A stretch of 64,000 bases of DNA from an uncultured Cohaesibacter sp. (GTDB lineage: Bacteria > Pseudomonadota > Alphaproteobacteria > Rhizobiales > Cohaesibacteraceae). The DNA lies in contig NZ_OY781114.1 of the NCBI RefSeq assembly GCF_963676485.1, positions 248,001-312,000 on the forward strand, given 5' to 3'. The notes below the pieces were generated by a model. It was not told where the DNA came from, ran no database searches, and saw nothing but the letters and a program-made list of their open reading frames with translations. The position numbers and the translations under genes were made by a program. Each line of letters starts with the position of its first letter. Positions within the stretch are counted from its first letter, which is position 1. Positions 9,290 to 17,397 of this stretch are shown here, piece by piece.

Positions 9290-9976
9290 CTAGTCTGCGT
9301 AATGAATGGTCGTAGCCCGCGCACGGTTGAGAATAACCCTCACAGGAGCCTCTTCAACGAGCCCAACCTTCTGGGCCTCGCGCAGGGTACCCTTCTTTTC
9401 TTCACCGACGATCAGGATATGGGCCTTGCGTGCCCGTTCCAGAACCGGAGCTGTCAAGGTGACGCGCGGCTCCCCGTCTTCATGACCGCGAACCACCATG
9501 ACAGATGGAGCCCAGAGCCCTAGGGCTTCTTCGAGATTGTCTGCATTGGGAAAGAGCGCAGCGACGCGTGTATCCGTCCCCATGCCCAGAACACAGACAT
9601 CAATCGGCAAGACTTCATGCAGATCAGTTGCGATCAGTGGCAACGCCTCTTCCGGCTCTGAAACCTCATGATAAAAGGGGTAGAACTGCGCTTGAGCTGC
9701 GAGATTCTGCAACAGAAGCTTACGCACCTGATACCCGTTTGACAGGCTGGAGGTTTCAGGCACGAAATGCTCATCGGTCAGAATGACAGACACGCACTCC
9801 CATTCGACTTCTTGCAGGCTCAATTCCTTCAAGAACGGCCCCAGGGTTTCTCCCCCCGGAACGGCAAGCGTGGCTCTTCCCCTCTTGCGGATGGCCTTGT
9901 TCAATTCGGATGCCACCTGTTCGGCAAGGCCTGCTGCCAGGCTGCCTCGATCGGGGTAAACTCGTGTTTCAGTCAC
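9290..9976 (-). CDS. pgl: 6-phosphogluconolactonase, DevB type
   Basis: Pgl hydrolyses 6-phosphogluconolactone in the pentose phosphate and Entner-Doudoroff routes. The protein has about 228 residues. Motifs seen are VPGGETLGPFLKELS, the ILTDEHFVPETS segment matching the family DERWVP motif, SNGYQVRKLLL and the GMGTDTRVAALFP loop. That loop usually reads GMGxDGHxASLFP, so the common glycine-histidine pair is changed to threonine-arginine here. I chose GTG 9976 because AGGAG lies just upstream within the longer frame; an ATG at 9991 is alternative. zwf and edd, its usual neighbours, are not in the window. Confidence 0.85.
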   Translation of the reverse strand: MTETRVYPDRGSLAAGLAEQVASELNKAIRKRGRATLAVPGGETLGPFLKELSLQEVEWECVSVILTDEHFVPETSSLSNGYQVRKLLLQNLAAQAQFYPFYHEVSEPEEALPLIATDLHEVLPIDVCVLGMGTDTRVAALFPNADNLEEALGLWAPSVMVVRGHEDGEPRVTLTAPVLERARKAHILIVGEEKKGTLREAQKVGLVEEAPVRVILNRARATTIHYAD

Positions 9977-10320
9977 GTTTTTCTCCTGCATTCAGAGCAT
10001 GCTGCGGTTCTGCAGCAAAACACGCCCTTCTATTCATCTGGAATGGATAAGAGAGCCCGTTTCAATGTGCCTTTATGAGGAAAGCCCCGATACAGACCAC
10101 ATTGGAGAGCCGATAGACCCGACAGATCCGCCGAATCGATACCCATGCCACCTCTGGCTTATTAGGGCTGGCACATTGCAGTTTTATGATTATCGGAAAG
10201 AGCAGGAGGCATAAAAAAGGCAGCGCCTGAGTGAATGCGCTGCCTGAATTGGCTATCTGAATTGGCTGTCTGAAGGGAAGCGATAGGGTGATCCCTAGCC
10301 TTGGCGGCTATTGGCCGGAG
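9977..10320. other. Non-coding gap between pgl and glk
   Basis: The 344 bases contain the pgl promoter, the glk terminator at 10213-10244 and a short direct repeat of TGAATTGGCT around 10245-10270. A rightward frame at 9999-10214 has no recognisable product. Confidence 0.5.
10213..10244 (-). terminator. Intrinsic terminator of glk
   Basis: GGCAGCGC (10219-10226) pairs with GCGCTGCC (10237-10244); on the minus strand the stem is followed by six T residues. It lies about 75 bases past the glk stop. Confidence 0.8.
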
Positions 10321-11328
10321 CTATTGCAAATCCGGATCGAAGGTCATGGCGTTGATCGCGCCTTCAAGCCCGAAGTTTGAGTTGCGATAGAGATAGATCG
10401 GCATATTGACGCGGAATTTGGTGTGGCGCCCGCCCTGATTGAAGCCGCGCAGGAAGTGCGGGTTCTGGAAGATCCATTCGTTTTTCTGCAACACACCGCC
10501 AGTCAGGAAGACACCGCCATAAGCGGAGATATAAAGGGCCAGATCGCCAGCCACGGCGCCCAGATGATGGGAGAACATGTTGATGGCTCGCACGGCCAAC
10601 GGGTTGCCCTCTGTGCGGGCGACGTCAAAAATATCGCGCGCAGACATCTCGGAAGGCTCTTGCCCATCGAGCAGCTCCAGCGCCTTCATAAGATACGGAA
10701 TGCCGGTGCCAGACAGGATCGCTTCCCCTTCGAGCGCAAGACAAGGGGAGCTGTCCATCTGCGTTTCGGGCCATAATTCAGCGAGCTTGTTGAATGCGGC
10801 AACCTCATCAAGAGAATGCGGTGCTACGCGCACATGACCGCCCTCTCCTTGCAGAACCTCGGGCTGATGGCCTGCCCAAACCTGAGTACCAACACCAAGA
10901 CCGGTGCCCGGACCAATGATCAGACGCGGCGGTGTGGGGGCTGGCGGATTTTGCAAGGCAGGCGGAAGTTCCCCCTGAATGACCGTGAGATCGTCGGGAT
11001 CCGCAGTCACCAGAGACCATGCAGCCGCCTCGAAATCGTTCAGGATGCGCGCGCCTTCGGCACCAGCGGCTACGATCAGATCAGCTTGCGAAAATTGCTG
11101 GTTGCCAGCATTCGTCAGTGTAACATAGCCATTCTGGATAACCCCAGCGGCGGCCACCACAACATGGCGCGGGCTCGACCCGATCTTGCCAACAAAGCTT
11201 TTGACCGCATCAGTCAAATGCATCGTGCCGGTTGTATCGAAAGTATGCTGTTCCTTGATGCGGCCATCCACCGCAGCAGCCAAACGCATATTGGTTCCAC
11301 CAACATCGGCGACCAGATCCCAAGCCAT
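10321..11328 (-). CDS. glk: Glucokinase
   Basis: Glucokinase phosphorylates free glucose with ATP to glucose-6-phosphate in the cytoplasm. The 335-residue protein has the ROK-independent bacterial Glk pattern: phosphate loop LVADVGGTNMRLAA at the N-terminus, the substrate region TNAGNQ and ILNDFEAAAWSL, the adenosine motif GPGTGLGVG and the EGGHVRVAP motif, and C-terminal FLTGGVLQKNEW. It is followed by an intrinsic terminator. With pgl next door and pgm elsewhere in the window it supports sugar entry into the Entner-Doudoroff or pentose phosphate route. Confidence 0.94.
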   Translation of the reverse strand: MAWDLVADVGGTNMRLAAAVDGRIKEQHTFDTTGTMHLTDAVKSFVGKIGSSPRHVVVAAAGVIQNGYVTLTNAGNQQFSQADLIVAAGAEGARILNDFEAAAWSLVTADPDDLTVIQGELPPALQNPPAPTPPRLIIGPGTGLGVGTQVWAGHQPEVLQGEGGHVRVAPHSLDEVAAFNKLAELWPETQMDSSPCLALEGEAILSGTGIPYLMKALELLDGQEPSEMSARDIFDVARTEGNPLAVRAINMFSHHLGAVAGDLALYISAYGGVFLTGGVLQKNEWIFQNPHFLRGFNQGGRHTKFRVNMPIYLYRNSNFGLEGAINAMTFDPDLQ

Positions 11329-11570
11329 AGCGCTTCCCTCACAAATTTATAGTCTGACAAACAGGTTTCACTTCAACAGACAGCGCCTTATCCATGGCAA
11401 GTCTTTGCCAAACTGCGCCTTGGCCATAGCAGACCACCCGAACCACGCTCTACATACAGGGAATCGTTGTTATTTTCATCCCCCAAATTAATTTTCCCTC
11501 TCTATATGGCCGTCTTTGAGCCATTGGAAGCTCCTTTTTCGAATAGCTGCAATCCCATGGAATTGCGCCA

Positions 11571-12047
11571 TTAGAGGGATCGCCGATAGATCGTCAGCAG
11601 ACCGCGTTCTGAAGGTGAGGTCAAACCGGTATTCTCCCAACCGGCCTTTTCGATCAATGAGCGCGCGCCATCGGTTGTGCAGTAAATAACCCCGAGCCCA
11701 TGGCCCCTCGCGGCCTCCTCTATCGCCCTGACCAACGCCAACCCAGCGCCTCGGCGGCGATGGACGGCCGGCACATAAAAGGCAGACAGGAACGGTCCGA
11801 GTCCATATTCCTCTCCCAGCCCCTCATTCTTCAACGCCGCTATGCCAAGAGGCTCACCATCAGAGGAGAGAGCCAGCCGAGCCAAAGGCAGGGCGTCTCC
11901 ATCAGCCCATGCTTCCAGATCGGCAATGGCATTTCCAGGACCCTCAGGCCCATACCAATCGGACCATTGGTAACAAAACCATTGGGCAATCACCGGAATT
12001 GCACTTTTGCATTTCGAAAGTGATATTGTATCAAACTTTTGCGTCAT
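11571..12047 (-). CDS. GNAT-family N-acetyltransferase
   Basis: A 158-residue acetyltransferase of unknown substrate. The acetyl-CoA pyrophosphate loop is visible as VHRRRGAGLALVRAIEEAA (about residues 95-113), preceded by strand FLSAFYVP and followed by LGVIYCTTDGARSLIEKAGWENTG. The start at 12047 is preferred over one at 12065 because AAGG lies 6 bases upstream. It is divergent from a decayed gene at 12082. No neighbour suggests its acceptor. Confidence 0.82.
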   Translation of the reverse strand: MTQKFDTISLSKCKSAIPVIAQWFCYQWSDWYGPEGPGNAIADLEAWADGDALPLARLALSSDGEPLGIAALKNEGLGEEYGLGPFLSAFYVPAVHRRRGAGLALVRAIEEAARGHGLGVIYCTTDGARSLIEKAGWENTGLTSPSERGLLTIYRRSL

Positions 12048-12081
12048 AAGACCTTCGGCTTCCATTCAAGGAAGACCAAAC

Positions 12082-12358
12082 CATGTGTGAGGACTTCCTC
12101 TTGGTCCATGGTAAGTTACGTCAGCATTCCGATAGCGAACGATCCCGGAGCGGTCCCGCCCGACGATCCGCAAGAGCAAATCGTGGGGCAATGGCTCGCC
12201 CTGCCAACTGAAGAGCCTCTTTGGCGCGCCATTGATGAATATGAAGGCATCGGACCCGACTTTTCCGAGCCGTTCGAATATGAGCGCTGCAAAATGCCGG
12301 TAAGCCTTGAAGATGGAACTCAGGTTGAGGCCTGGCTCTATATCTACAGACAGATCTC
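12082..12358 (+). pseudogene. Decayed gamma-glutamylcyclotransferase (AIG2-like) gene
   Basis: Two frames together recall one gene of the GGCT/AIG2 superfamily. From ATG 12082 one frame reads MCEDFLLVHGKLRQHSD, like the family start with its FVYGTL motif. From about 12140 another frame reads NDPGAVPPDDPQEQIVGQW, then RAIDEYEGIGPDFSEPFEYE and VEAWLYIYR, a good match to the C-terminal half. Some 30-35 residues between the parts are missing and the frame shifts. The expected C-terminal tail is also absent; the frame runs on into the 3' end of convergent bioY. I read it as a pseudogene with an internal deletion. Confidence 0.6.
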
Positions 12359-12904
12359 TCAGCTGCGAGACAGCAAGGCGCTTGGGCGTGCCTTGGCGAT
12401 GCCTTGGAGAACAAAACCGGCAACGAAAGCCTTGATGATGTCGCCCGGAATGAAGACCAGAACCATCGAAGCGGCTTCCATGAAGGATTTATCCAGGCGA
12501 ACAGCCATGCCCAACACACCGAGTAGATAGAGAACGAAGATGCCGCCGACGATGGATGCGAAGGTCCCGGCGATCAACAGGTTGCCTTTGCCCCATTTTT
12601 CCACGATCAAACCGGTAGCATAGGCAGCGAATGGCCAGCCAAGGAAGAAACCGACGGTTGGACCGGCGAGCACGCCCAGACCACCACGACCACCAGCCAG
12701 CAACGGCAGACCAGCCAGAACCAGAACAACAAACAGGATCATGGAAAGCGCACCACGGCGAGCACCCAGCACGACACCGGCCATCATGACACCAAGGCTC
12801 TGGGCGCTAACGGGTACACCAAAGGGAAGCATAAACTGTGGCATGAGGCCCAATGCAGCAACAAGCGCGGCAAACAAGGCGATAAAGGCGACTTGGCGTT
12901 CCAT
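12359..12904 (-). CDS. bioY: Biotin transporter substrate-binding protein BioY
   Basis: BioY is the membrane substrate-capture protein of the ECF-type biotin importer. The 181-residue protein is almost entirely hydrophobic, with about six helices. It shows the family pattern PVSAQSLGVMMAGVVLGARRG near residues 30-50, LLAGGRGGLGVLAGPTVGF near 70-90 and GDIIKAFVAGFVLQ near the C-terminus. It follows bioN by 15 bases in the order bioM-bioN-bioY, the usual three-gene operon in alphaproteobacteria. Its 3' end abuts the decayed gene on the opposite strand. Confidence 0.93.
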   Translation of the reverse strand: MERQVAFIALFAALVAALGLMPQFMLPFGVPVSAQSLGVMMAGVVLGARRGALSMILFVVLVLAGLPLLAGGRGGLGVLAGPTVGFFLGWPFAAYATGLIVEKWGKGNLLIAGTFASIVGGIFVLYLLGVLGMAVRLDKSFMEAASMVLVFIPGDIIKAFVAGFVLQGIAKARPSALLSRS

Positions 12905-12919
12905 ATTCGATATTCTCCC

Positions 12920-13579
12920 TTACATTTTATCCGCGCGAGTTTGAGACGCGCTATCCGACTGAATTTCTTTTGCCTTAATATTCTGAAGTCCACCGCGCGC
13001 CTTGAGCGCTTCGGCAACCCGATCAGCGTCATCAATGGCGCTCAACGCCAAAGGCACCAACAGGCGCGGACTTGTCCGCCTGGGGCTCCGCGCGCGCCAG
13101 GCGTGATTAAGCTGAATGCCCCTTTGCAGAAAAAGCGGCGTGAAGCGGATGACCAATCCCATGGCAAATCCAAGTGCGCGTGGCGGAAGCCCCAGAGCAT
13201 AAAAGGGCTTTGCCAGCGTTTCGATCACAGCCATCATATCATCAAGACGCGATGTCATGGTCACCAAATTTGCAAGGCTGACCGTCGCAATGATCTTGAG
13301 GCAAATCGCCAGCCCTTCCTCGATGCGCCCCGTGACAATCTGATAGAGGAAAATAATGGCGACAAGATAGACAACCGGCTTCAGCCTCTGGGCTCCCAAC
13401 TTTGCAAAGGACCGCCCCGCAGAAAAATAGAGCACAGCCACCGGCAAACAAGAAGCCAGCAGCAAGCGCCAGTCCTCCAACGGCCAGAGCACCAGCGTAA
13501 AAAGGCAAAGCAGGAGAAGCTTCAGCCATACAGGCAACCGATGCATCCAGCTTCTTTGCTCTACGGTCAAAGACAGCAT
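12920..13579 (-). CDS. bioN: Biotin ECF transporter transmembrane protein BioN
   Basis: BioN is the T component (CbiQ/EcfT family) coupling BioM ATP hydrolysis to BioY. The 219-residue protein has several hydrophobic helices and the two short EcfT signature helices that contact the ATPase, seen as RGIQLNHAWRARSPRR and ADRVAEALKARGG in the C-terminal third. The start ATG shares one base with the bioM stop (TGATG), indicating translational coupling. Confidence 0.9.
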   Translation of the reverse strand: MLSLTVEQRSWMHRLPVWLKLLLLCLFTLVLWPLEDWRLLLASCLPVAVLYFSAGRSFAKLGAQRLKPVVYLVAIIFLYQIVTGRIEEGLAICLKIIATVSLANLVTMTSRLDDMMAVIETLAKPFYALGLPPRALGFAMGLVIRFTPLFLQRGIQLNHAWRARSPRRTSPRLLVPLALSAIDDADRVAEALKARGGLQNIKAKEIQSDSASQTRADKM

Positions 13580-14331
13580 CAGCCCTGCTCCTCATCCGAG
13601 GCAGGCAGACCGGGGCCGAGAATATCATCGTCGCTAAAGACCAGCCGCTCCATCTGTTCCCGATAGGCCGGCAAGACATCGACGGGAGCGCCATCTGCGA
13701 TCAGCTGGCCTTTTTCCAGCCAGAGAATGCGATCATAGCTTTCCAGATGATCGATATCGTGGGTGACAAGCACCACCTGCTGCTCAAGCCCATCCAGCCA
13801 ATGATAGAGCCGCCGCGTGGTGGGCCAATCCAGCCCGGCAAAGGGCTCATCCAGCAACACGGCCTTTGGCTGCATGGCCAGCACAGCCATCAGACAAACC
13901 AGATGTCGCTGCCCTTGCGACAACGTAAAGGTGCCCCTTTCAGCCCAATCGAGCCGTCCGAAGGACTGCAGGAAACCACGCGCCGCTTCGCGGGCTTGCT
14001 TGCGATTGCCCGAAAGGCTCTCAAGCCCGAAGGCGATTTCCTCTTCCACCGTGGGGAAAATGATCTGATGATCGGGATTTTGGAAAATGAGCCCAATGGT
14101 TTCGATGGCCTTCTTGCGATCCTTGGCGATGTCGACACCGTGCACACGGATTTCGCCAGCCTCTGGTTCGATAAGGCCGGAAATAATGCGTGCCAAGGTG
14201 GATTTGCCCGAGCCATTGCGCCCGATCAGGCCAACGCGCTTTTCGCGCAGCTCTATGGACAGGTCCTTGAAGAAGGGCTTGTCATTCAATTGATGGGTTA
14301 CCCCATCAAGGACGATCGCATTGTTCATCAT
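13579..14331 (-). CDS. bioM: Biotin ECF transporter ATP-binding protein BioM
   Basis: BioM is the ABC ATPase of the biotin ECF importer. The roughly 250-residue protein has Walker A GRNGSGKSTLARI, the Q-loop region LIFQNPDHQIIFPTVEEEIAFG characteristic of CbiO/EcfA ATPases, an ABC signature changed to LSQGQRHLVCLM, and Walker B AVLLDEPFAGLD, with the H-loop in LVTHDIDHL. The start at 14331 begins MMNNAIVLDGV; the frame stays open to 14400 but that leader is not conserved. It heads the bioMNY operon. I saw no BioR operator upstream. Confidence 0.92.
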   Translation of the reverse strand: MMNNAIVLDGVTHQLNDKPFFKDLSIELREKRVGLIGRNGSGKSTLARIISGLIEPEAGEIRVHGVDIAKDRKKAIETIGLIFQNPDHQIIFPTVEEEIAFGLESLSGNRKQAREAARGFLQSFGRLDWAERGTFTLSQGQRHLVCLMAVLAMQPKAVLLDEPFAGLDWPTTRRLYHWLDGLEQQVVLVTHDIDHLESYDRILWLEKGQLIADGAPVDVLPAYREQMERLVFSDDDILGPGLPASDEEQG

Positions 14332-14705
14332 GTCACTATCATCAGCCGCATCAGACGCGGCACCGGAGCAAAAGTCCGAAGGGCCTTTTTCCAAGATCAA
14401 CGACAGGTCAACTCCAGATCACGCGAGCCCAAAGACTCAAAATCTGCACGCTCGGAAGGCTCTGGCGGCAACGAGCCTTGATGCCAACGGCGTGCGGGAT
14501 GGCAAAGGTCATAGCCAAGATTGGGCATAAAGGCCAGCAAACAGACTCATCCCAATGGTTCGTTTTGTGGAGAAACAGATCACAATTGTCGTCAATTGGG
14601 CTCAAAGGCACCGTCTTGGGCCCCTCGATTAGAAACAAAAAGGGCGATGAAACACATCACCGCCCCCAAAATTGATGCAACACAGCACGAGCTGCCCAGT
14701 GTCAG
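14332..14705. other. Non-coding gap upstream of bioMNY
   Basis: The 374 bases hold the bioM promoter and the terminator of the leftward transport operon at 14631-14666. I see no gene with a ribosome binding site and no TTATnnATAA-type BioR site. Confidence 0.5.
14631..14666 (-). terminator. Terminator of the sugar phosphate/phosphodiester transport operon
   Basis: CGCCC at 14661-14665 pairs with GGGCG at 14642-14646, extended by an imperfect ATG/CAT inner pair; the minus strand then reads TTTTTG. It lies about 40 bases past the stop of the isomerase-like gene. Confidence 0.7.
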
Positions 14706-15527
14706 CTACTCGGCCAGCCCCAACGCTTCAAGACGCTTGACGGTCTGAGGCAGCAGCTCCTTGCGGTCACGCGCTTCAATGATCAGGCGTGGCGCAGCAT
14801 GGATTTCCGATAGCGCCTTGAAAACACCGCCCCAAGGGATTGATCCTTCGCCCGGATGCCAGTGGCGATCGGCATACCCATCCGCATCCTGCAGATGCAC
14901 ATGCCCCAGAAGCGGGCCGGCGACAGTGACATAATCAGGCACCGGAGGCGCTTTATACTGGCCATGGGCCAGCTGAGCGTGACCAGTATCGAGGGAAACC
15001 TGCAGCATCGGGCTGTTGATGATCTCCACCAATTCGCAGCGCAGCGCCGGATCCGCGTCGTCGATATTTTCCAGCATCAGACAGCAGCCGATCTGCTCGG
15101 CTCTCTGGACAACCGGTTCCAGCATCTTCTGTGCCGCTTCAAAGATGTTCGGTTTGAGATAGGCATAGTTCGTGAAATTCAGGCTGTGCCAGAAGGTGAA
15201 GGGACTATGCACCACCATGTGGGTTGCGCCCAGCTTCTCGCATTTGTTGAGCGCGTCGAGCAGACGCACCGTCACCACCTGCTGGATCAACGGGTCGGTT
15301 GCCGCCAGATCCAGGCTGAAGAATGGACCATGAATGCCATGCAGCCCCCGGAAGCCATCCAGCAGATCCTTGTAAGCCTCGATCAGCTCGTCCTGATCAT
15401 CATCCAGAACATCCACCATGCAGAAATCCTGCAATTCAATGGTGCGGTTCTTCTCAAAGATCCAGTCTTTCAGGGAGACAAGTTCATCATACTTGAGCGA
15501 AGCGCCAAGCACTGGCAATGGGGACAT
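14706..15527 (-). CDS. Sugar phosphate isomerase/epimerase family TIM-barrel protein
   Basis: This 273-residue protein is a xylose isomerase-like TIM barrel. Recognisable strands and metal-site segments are THMVVHSPFTFW, CLMLENIDDADPALRCELVE with the metal-binding glutamate, LQVSLDTGHAQLAHG, LGHVHLQDADGYADRHWHPGEG and APRLIIEARDR. Such proteins isomerise or epimerise sugars or cyclitols; the actual substrate cannot be read. It is the last gene of a leftward ABC-transporter operon, 80 bases after a permease gene, so it probably acts on the imported compound. Confidence 0.88.
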   Translation of the reverse strand: MSPLPVLGASLKYDELVSLKDWIFEKNRTIELQDFCMVDVLDDDQDELIEAYKDLLDGFRGLHGIHGPFFSLDLAATDPLIQQVVTVRLLDALNKCEKLGATHMVVHSPFTFWHSLNFTNYAYLKPNIFEAAQKMLEPVVQRAEQIGCCLMLENIDDADPALRCELVEIINSPMLQVSLDTGHAQLAHGQYKAPPVPDYVTVAGPLLGHVHLQDADGYADRHWHPGEGSIPWGGVFKALSEIHAAPRLIIEARDRKELLPQTVKRLEALGLAE

Positions 15528-15607
15528 GAGATATCGTTCCTTTTATCTGGCTCGAAGATTCTGGCCCTCACAGAGGGACAAAGGACGGGCCGACTCGTTG
15601 GTTTGGT

Positions 15608-16441
15608 CTATTTAATACCAGCTCGCATGAAACTTTGAACAAACTGTCTCTGGAAAAGCAGGAAGCCCACAAGAAGAGGGCCGGATGTCATCAGCGTTGC
15701 GGCATTGATGACAGACCATTCCACGCCGGACTCGGTCATGGAAAAGACGGACAGGCCCACGGTCAGCGGACGGGTCTCTACCGAGTTGGTAACGATCAGA
15801 GGCCAGAGGAAGTCATTCCAGTGGGCCGACACCGATACAAGGCCAAAAGCCAGATAGGTGGGCTTGGCCAGAGGAATATACACCCGCCAGAGGGTGCCAA
15901 GCAGCCCTTCTCCTTCGATCCGCGCGGCATCGTCAAGCTCCTTGGGGATGGTCATGAAAGTCTGGCGCAAAAGAAAAATGCAGAAGCCGGAAGCAAAGTA
16001 AGGCAGACCGATTGCCAGAATGCTGTCCACCAGCCCCAGCATGCCCATCGTCTCATAATTCTTGACCAAGAGGATATCTGGCGTGACCATCAACTGCAGC
16101 AACACCAGCGTGAAGAGGATATTCTTGCCGGGGAATGTCAACCGCGCAAAGGCATAGGCGGCAAATGTACTCAGAACCAACTGCGCGCTGAGCGTCATGG
16201 CCACCAGAATCATGGTGTTGAGGAAATAGCGGGCAAAGGGTGCCTGCACCCATGCCTTGGGGAAATTTTCCAGCGTCAGAGGCGCGGTCAGCGTGAAATT
16301 GGTTTCGTAAGCTGAGGGATGGAAGGCCGTCCAGACCGCATAGGCCAGCGGCAGGATCCACAAAAGCGCAAGAAGCCAGGCACCAAAGGTCATCAGGGCC
16401 CGATCAAGACGGGCTGCAAGCGTATATTCTTTCGCGGTCAT
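15608..16441 (-). CDS. Carbohydrate ABC transporter permease (UgpE/MalG type)
   Basis: A 277-residue inner-membrane permease of the CUT1 family with six predicted helices. The cytoplasmic EAA loop that docks the ATPase is clear: PKELDDAARIEGEGLLGTLW, then IPLAKP. Its N-terminus overlaps the preceding permease gene by four bases (stop and start share ATGA), so the two are translated together. Within this operon it forms the channel with the permease encoded at 16438-17307. Confidence 0.93.
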   Translation of the reverse strand: MTAKEYTLAARLDRALMTFGAWLLALLWILPLAYAVWTAFHPSAYETNFTLTAPLTLENFPKAWVQAPFARYFLNTMILVAMTLSAQLVLSTFAAYAFARLTFPGKNILFTLVLLQLMVTPDILLVKNYETMGMLGLVDSILAIGLPYFASGFCIFLLRQTFMTIPKELDDAARIEGEGLLGTLWRVYIPLAKPTYLAFGLVSVSAHWNDFLWPLIVTNSVETRPLTVGLSVFSMTESGVEWSVINAATLMTSGPLLVGFLLFQRQFVQSFMRAGIK

Positions 16442-17307
16442 TTGTAATGCACCTTACGATCGAACCAGAAAAATTGACCAATGGCCAACAGCGAGAGAAC
16501 AAACAGGATGACCACCGTCATCGCGCTGGCCGAAGCGGTGTCCCAATATTCAAATGCAGTTTCATAAATGTGATAAAGCAACAATCTGGACGCATTGTTT
16601 GGCCCGCCCAGGGTCATGATGAAAATATGGTCGATGAGACGCACCGAGTTGATAATGGCATTGACCAGAATGAACAGGGTCGTGGGCATGATCAGCGGTA
16701 GCGTCACCCGTCGAAAGAAGGTCCAGCGCCCTGCCCCTTCCAGCTTGGCCGCCTCGCGCAATGGTTCCGGTATGGTCTGTAGCGCCGCGAGATAGAAAAT
16801 CATGAAGAAACCCGCATTCTTCCAGACGGCAACCACCAGCACCGTATAGAGAACCGTGTCCGGATTGCCCATCCAATTCTGTGCTGGCAGATCAAACAGG
16901 GAGCGGATCTGGTCGATAAGCCCGAAGCTTGGCGTAAAGAAGAACAGCCAGATATTGCCCACCGCGATCATCGGCAACACCGTCGGAGTGAAATAAGCCA
17001 TGCGCAGGAAGGAGAGCCCGGCCATCCGACTGAGCACGAAGAGAGCCATGACCAGCGCAATAATGATGGACGTGGGGATGGTAAGCGCCGCATAGATAAG
17101 GTTGTTCCAACAGGAGCGGATGAATACGTCATCTTCCAACAGATAAAGATAATTATCGATGCCGACAAAATGGGCAGGACGGCGCCCGTGGGGCGTCGAG
17201 AAAAAGCTGCTTATGACGGTTTCAATAGCTGGAATATGGGTAAAGCCCATGAGCAGCACCATCGCTGGCAACAACAGCAGCAGAGCATATATCCAGTCGC
17301 GTCTCAT
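16438..17307 (-). CDS. Carbohydrate ABC transporter permease (UgpA/MalF type)
   Basis: A 289-residue CUT1 permease with six hydrophobic segments. The EAA loop reads PEPLREAAKLEGAGRWTFF followed by RVTLPLIMP. It starts 90 bases after the binding-protein gene, with a strong hairpin between them, and its 3' end overlaps the next permease gene. Similarity is to glycerol-3-phosphate and related transport systems; specificity is set by the binding protein. Confidence 0.93.
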   Translation of the reverse strand: MRRDWIYALLLLLPAMVLLMGFTHIPAIETVISSFFSTPHGRRPAHFVGIDNYLYLLEDDVFIRSCWNNLIYAALTIPTSIIIALVMALFVLSRMAGLSFLRMAYFTPTVLPMIAVGNIWLFFFTPSFGLIDQIRSLFDLPAQNWMGNPDTVLYTVLVVAVWKNAGFFMIFYLAALQTIPEPLREAAKLEGAGRWTFFRRVTLPLIMPTTLFILVNAIINSVRLIDHIFIMTLGGPNNASRLLLYHIYETAFEYWDTASASAMTVVILFVLSLLAIGQFFWFDRKVHYK

Positions 17308-17351
17308 TCTTGCCCCTCACATGCGATCCATCGCAAAAAATCATAAAAGAA

Positions 17352-17375
17352 GCGAGGGGGAGACATCCCCCTCGC
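17352..17375 (-). terminator. Intercistronic hairpin between binding protein and permease genes
   Basis: GCGAGGGGG (17352-17360) pairs perfectly with CCCCCTCGC (17367-17375) and a T-rich stretch follows on the minus strand. It lies 23 bases past the binding-protein stop and probably causes partial termination or protects the upstream mRNA, giving more binding protein than permease. Confidence 0.75.
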
Positions 17376-17397
17376 AGATGCCAATCATTTCGCGTGA

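Noticed and set aside
14332-14500. BioR operator before bioMNY
   Set aside because: No TTATnnATAA-type palindrome was seen.
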